Positions 61,002 to 64,000 of a stretch of 64,000 nucleotides of DNA are shown here, in pieces. The notes below the pieces were generated by a model. The model had not been told where the DNA came from. It did no database searches and was given only the letters and a program-made list of their open reading frames with translations. A program made the translations under genes and the position numbers. The stretch is from Candidatus Ornithospirochaeta avicola (GTDB lineage: Bacteria; Spirochaetota; Spirochaetia; Sphaerochaetales; Sphaerochaetaceae). Every line of letters begins with the position of its first letter. Position 1 is the stretch's first letter. The stretch covers positions 1 to 64,000 of the forward strand of contig DXHU01000020.1 of assembly GCA_019113245.1 (NCBI GenBank), given 5' to 3'.

Positions 61002-62465
61002 ATGCTTATTAACCTGAGAAGACATGAAAAGATCATCAAGTCAAATGCGGCACGATGCAGGGAAAAGGGAATCCTGCTCCCGACTTTCCAGGAGATGATT
61101 CATCCAGAGACGATAGACAATGAGATTAAGGAAAAGCTTAAATCGGTCGGACTCTGGGATGTCAATCCTCTCAATCTATACAGAATCAACTGGCACAACG
61201 AAAGAAAGGAAAGCGGAGGACTGTTTTCATCTGTCAATTACATAGAAATTCCAAGGGAGATTACAGGCACCAAGGCCAGGATAATAGCTCTATGCGGAAA
61301 GTTCTTCCCATGCGGAGTCCATAAGGTCGGAGCAACCTATGCATGTTTAGCTCCGGCACTGGTTTCTGGAAACTTCGATGCCGTCAATCAGATGGCTGTA
61401 TGGCCAAGCACAGGAAACTACTGCCGAGGAGGCGCTTACAACTCTGCCCTGCTTGGATGCTCAAGCATCGCAATCCTTCCTGAAGACATGTCAAAGGAAC
61501 GTTTTGACTGGCTTAAAAGCATTGCAGGAGAGGTCATAGCCACACCTGGATGCGAATCAAACGTAAAGGAAATCTTTGACAAGTGCCATGAGCTTGACAG
61601 GGAAAGAGGAAAGCACATTGTGATTTTCAACCAGTTCGAGCAGTTTGAGAATTATCTGTGGCACTATGAGGTAACAGGAGCGGCTATAATTGAAGTGCTC
61701 AAGAACCTTGGAATCAAGAAGAGCAATGTAAAGGGCTATGTATCCAGCACAGGAAGTGGCGGAACCCTTGCCGCAGGAGACCACCTGAAGAGGGTTTATC
61801 CGAATATCAAGATAGGAAGCGGAGAAGCTCTGCAGTGTCCTACTCTCCTGAGAAACGGATTTGGAGGCCACAGAATAGAGGGAATCGGGGACAAGCATGT
61901 TCCATGGATCCACAATGTCAGGAACACGGACATGGTGCTCTCAATCGATGATGAAGACTGCATGAATGTATATCGCCTCTTCAATGAAAAGGATGGCCTG
62001 GATTATCTGAGAAGCTGTGGCGTGAGCGAGGAAAGCATCAGCGATCTCTCACTTTTCGGAATCTCTGGAATCGGGAACCTCCTTGCATCAATTAAGATGG
62101 CAAAGTACTACGAGATGGACGAAGCTGATGTGGTATTCACAATCCTGACAGACAGTTCTGTGATGTACACATCCCGCCTGGCTGAGCTGGAAGAGCAGAA
62201 AGGAGCATTTTCTGCTACAGAAGCAGCAAAGGTCCATGCATCTGCTCTCATGCATCAGGGCATCGACAATGCGCTGGAGCTCACATATTATGACCGCCTG
62301 AGAATCCATAATCTCAAGTACTACACATGGGTAGAACAGCAGGGCAAGACATATGAGGAACTCAACAGACAGTGGTATGATCCTACCTACTGGGCAAGGC
62401 TGCCTAAGATGACAAAGAGAATTGATGAGCTTATCAGGCAGTTCAATGATCTTGTAAGGCAGTAA
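61002..62465 (+). CDS. PLP-dependent fold-type II enzyme of unknown substrate
   Basis: This 487-residue protein resembles the beta family of PLP enzymes (cysteine synthase, threonine synthase). The likely PLP Lys is in CGVHKVGATYACLAPALVSG (near residue 109). VWPSTGNYCRGGAYNSALLG (near residue 140) has the phosphate or substrate Asn loop, and SSTGSGGTLAAGDHLKR is a second glycine loop. It has a long C-terminal part (~120 residues) ending in WYDPTYWARLPKMTKRIDELIR that I do not know. It is not a close YgeX or OrtB. AGGAGG lies seven bases before the ATG. It forms an operon with the next PLP gene. Confidence 0.75.
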   Translation: MLINLRRHEKIIKSNAARCREKGILLPTFQEMIHPETIDNEIKEKLKSVGLWDVNPLNLYRINWHNERKESGGLFSSVNYIEIPREITGTKARIIALCGKFFPCGVHKVGATYACLAPALVSGNFDAVNQMAVWPSTGNYCRGGAYNSALLGCSSIAILPEDMSKERFDWLKSIAGEVIATPGCESNVKEIFDKCHELDRERGKHIVIFNQFEQFENYLWHYEVTGAAIIEVLKNLGIKKSNVKGYVSSTGSGGTLAAGDHLKRVYPNIKIGSGEALQCPTLLRNGFGGHRIEGIGDKHVPWIHNVRNTDMVLSIDDEDCMNVYRLFNEKDGLDYLRSCGVSEESISDLSLFGISGIGNLLASIKMAKYYEMDEADVVFTILTDSSVMYTSRLAELEEQKGAFSATEAAKVHASALMHQGIDNALELTYYDRLRIHNLKYYTWVEQQGKTYEELNRQWYDPTYWARLPKMTKRIDELIRQFNDLVRQ

Positions 62466-62466
62466 T

Positions 62467-63672
62467 ATGAGATTTTCATATAAATGTACGACATGCGGCA
62501 GAGAGTACGAGACAGAAGAAATCATGTACCTCTGCCCAGAATGCGAAAAGAAGAATGACGGCAGGACCTTCAACTATGGAATACTTGAGGTCGTGCTTTC
62601 ACCTGCTGTGATAGAGGAATGCAGAAAAAAGGATACAGTGTGTTTTTCTGACTATTCTCCATACCCTGTTTTAAAGTGGGCAGAAGATGCCTTTCCTCTC
62701 CCCTCTACCCCGCTATTGAAAAACAGGAAGCTATCTGCACCAGGACTTGAAAACACTTTCTTCAAGCTTGACTCGCTTCTTCTCAGCGGATCATTCAAAG
62801 ACAGGGCAAGCTTCATGGTTGCGCTTCAGGCTCTAAGCTGTGGAGAGAGAAAAATCACGCTTGCCTCAACTGGAAATGCAGGAGCGGCAATGAGCGCAGC
62901 GGGCGCGGCTCTCGGTCTTGATATAAATCTCTTCGTGCCGGAAAGCGCACCTGTGAATAAACTCAAGCAGTCAATTTTATATGGGGCCAATGTGATACCG
63001 GTCAAAGGAAGCTATGATGATGCCTTTTCTCTTTCTATCGAGTATACAAAGCGCCATGGCGGAATAAACAGGAACACTGCATACAATCCCATGACGATTG
63101 AGGGAAAGAAGAGCGTTGCATTTGACCTATACAATCAGACAGGAGGAAGAGATATTGACTATATCTTCATTCCTGTTGGGGACGGATGCATATACTCAGG
63201 TGTAGTAAAGGGATTCAAAGACCTCATGAGGGCTGGAAAGATAAGAAAAATGCCGCGCTTCATATGCTGCCAGGCTGAGAAATCAAGAGCAATAAGTGAT
63301 GCATTCGCTACTGATGAGATGAAAGCATTCAGCGCAAGCACAAGAGCAGACAGCATAAGCGTTAATCTTCCTGCATGCGGACGGCTTGCTGTCAGCTACA
63401 TAAAGGAAACAGACAGCTGGACAACGCTTGCAAGTGAAGAGGAGATAAAGAGTGCCCAGATTCTTCTTGCATCCTCCGGCATTCTTGCTGAGCCTGCTGC
63501 TGCAACATCTTATGCATGCTATTTGAAAGACAGTGAGAAAGTGAGAAAGGAAAGCGGAGAAAATGCGCTTTCGCTCATCCTTATTACTGGAACAGGATTC
63601 AAGGATATGGCTTCATTTGATGATTTCATCCATATAAGGCCGTCAATCTCAGCACTTGATGATTTAGTATGA
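62467..63672 (+). CDS. Threonine synthase-like PLP enzyme with N-terminal zinc ribbon
   Basis: This 401-residue protein starts with a zinc ribbon (CTTCGREYETEEIMYLCPEC, Cys-x2-Cys twice). The PLP domain has STPLLKNRKL, the PLP Lys in LLSGSFKDRASFMVALQAL (near residue 118), ASTGNAGAAMSAAGAALGL and FIPVGDGCIYSGVV in the place of the glycine-rich phosphate loop. That order fits the class of threonine synthases with zinc ribbons, but thrC is at 14872, so another beta-elimination or replacement reaction is likely. It starts 1 base after the other PLP gene. AAGG is 7 bases before the ATG. Confidence 0.8.
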   Translation: MRFSYKCTTCGREYETEEIMYLCPECEKKNDGRTFNYGILEVVLSPAVIEECRKKDTVCFSDYSPYPVLKWAEDAFPLPSTPLLKNRKLSAPGLENTFFKLDSLLLSGSFKDRASFMVALQALSCGERKITLASTGNAGAAMSAAGAALGLDINLFVPESAPVNKLKQSILYGANVIPVKGSYDDAFSLSIEYTKRHGGINRNTAYNPMTIEGKKSVAFDLYNQTGGRDIDYIFIPVGDGCIYSGVVKGFKDLMRAGKIRKMPRFICCQAEKSRAISDAFATDEMKAFSASTRADSISVNLPACGRLAVSYIKETDSWTTLASEEEIKSAQILLASSGILAEPAAATSYACYLKDSEKVRKESGENALSLILITGTGFKDMASFDDFIHIRPSISALDDLV

Positions 63673-63720
63673 TTTCATGCCTTTCATGCAATATTTTTGT
63701 ACCATGCGCAGAACTTTCTG

Positions 63721-63750
63721 TTGATTATCTGAATTCAGTGCAATTATAAT
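63721..63750 (+). promoter_or_regulatory. Putative promoter of the last gene
   Basis: TTGATT (63721-63726) and a perfect TATAAT (63745-63750) are separated by 18 bases, and the ATG is 23 bases downstream. Confidence 0.6.
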
Positions 63751-63773
63751 CAAGGGAAAAGAGGAGAAAAAAA

Positions 63774-64000
63774 ATGGACGAGAATAACACTCAGATGCCT
63801 GTACATCAGAACGGATCAAATGGGACTGCAAGTCTTGTGCTTGGAATCATCTCACTTTGTCTTGTATGGTTCGGATATTCTGCACTGGTAGGATTCATTC
63901 TTTCCTTAATCGGCCTTGTTCTTGCCAACAGCGGAAAGAAGAAGGGAGACACAAACTGCCAGGCAGGATTCGTGCTATCTATCATCGGACTTGTGCTCAA
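63774..64000 (+). CDS. Membrane protein of DUF4190 type, cut by the window end
   Basis: The frame opens at ATG 63774, after GAGGAG at 7 bases, and stays open to the last base (75 residues). A polar N-terminus (DENNTQMPVHQNGSNGT) leads to a first membrane segment ASLVLGIISLCLVWFGYSALVGFILSLIGLVLA, a loop SGKKKGDTNCQAG, and a second segment. This is the layout of small DUF4190-like proteins of unknown role. The 3' end lies outside. Confidence 0.75.
   Translation, partial: MDENNTQMPVHQNGSNGTASLVLGIISLCLVWFGYSALVGFILSLIGLVLANSGKKKGDTNCQAGFVLSIIGLVL

Noticed and set aside
62467-63672. Calling this gene a second thrC
   Set aside because: A full thrC is paired with the homoserine dehydrogenase gene at 14872, and this copy lies with purine genes and another PLP enzyme, so the substrate is left open.
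1-64000. Insertion sequences, prophage, attachment sites or CRISPR arrays
   Set aside because: I saw no transposase, integrase, terminal inverted repeats or spaced direct repeats; the two tRNA genes have no duplicated 3' end nearby.

Overview
The window is about 64 kb of compact bacterial chromosome, moderately AT-rich by eye, with no insertion sequences, phage genes, CRISPR arrays or rRNA. Overall protein resemblance (amino-acid and tRNA-synthetase genes, many short secreted beta-rich orphans, a binding protein whose signal peptide ends without a lipobox Cys) suggests a host-associated anaerobic spirochaete, perhaps of the Sphaerochaeta/Treponema side. This is inference; no 16S or other decisive marker lies in the window. 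Genes are packed tightly: ATGA overlaps inside operons and 3' overlaps between convergent genes are common.

Left part (1-34.7 kb) is mostly housekeeping: a SIMPL-domain lipoprotein, valS, an ECF sigma/anti-sigma pair with an orphan third gene, cysS, a degenerate MurB-like protein, ackA, a short RecQ-type helicase, galK, a MATE pump, threonine synthase next to a fused ThrA whose aspartokinase half looks inactive, rpmB, an Nth-like glycosylase, tRNA-Pro, a PiT phosphate transporter with its DUF47 partner and a Pho-box-like repeat, tRNA-Arg, an aldose-1-epimerase-like protein, dinB, uppP, trmL-proC-serS, pncB and proA-proB with a glycosyltransferase-like gene.

Right part (34.7-63.7 kb) is a specialised region. 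It holds a nearly complete accessory set for selenium-dependent molybdenum hydroxylases: yqeC-yqeB, selD, a DUF3343 protein, a TusA/YedF-like protein, a YedE-like membrane protein, an EF2568-type cysteine desulfurase and an XdhC/CoxI maturation protein. With them are the molybdenum hydroxylases: a three-gene xanthine dehydrogenase (xdhA, 2Fe-2S subunit, FAD subunit) and a YgfM-XdhD pair. The purine-catabolic partners ygfK, ssnA, ygeY and ygeW are also present. This matches the gene set reported in gut bacteria for anaerobic purine and uric acid breakdown. The usual ygeX (diaminopropionate ammonia-lyase), hyuA and mocA are not in the window. Two adjacent fold-type II PLP enzymes of unknown substrate lie beside ygfK and could take a related role.

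A FecCD-type metal or metalloid ABC transporter with an embedded methyltransferase sits inside this region. Its promoter shares a 26-bp interrupted palindrome with the divergent yedE/cysteine-desulfurase promoter, which suggests common control, perhaps by the TetR-type regulator encoded in that locus. A second motif (TGTTGCAYTTTTGTTT-like) is shared by the ygeW and ygfK upstream regions. Together these point to a co-regulated selenium/molybdenum purine-degradation island with its own transport, cofactor maturation and regulation.
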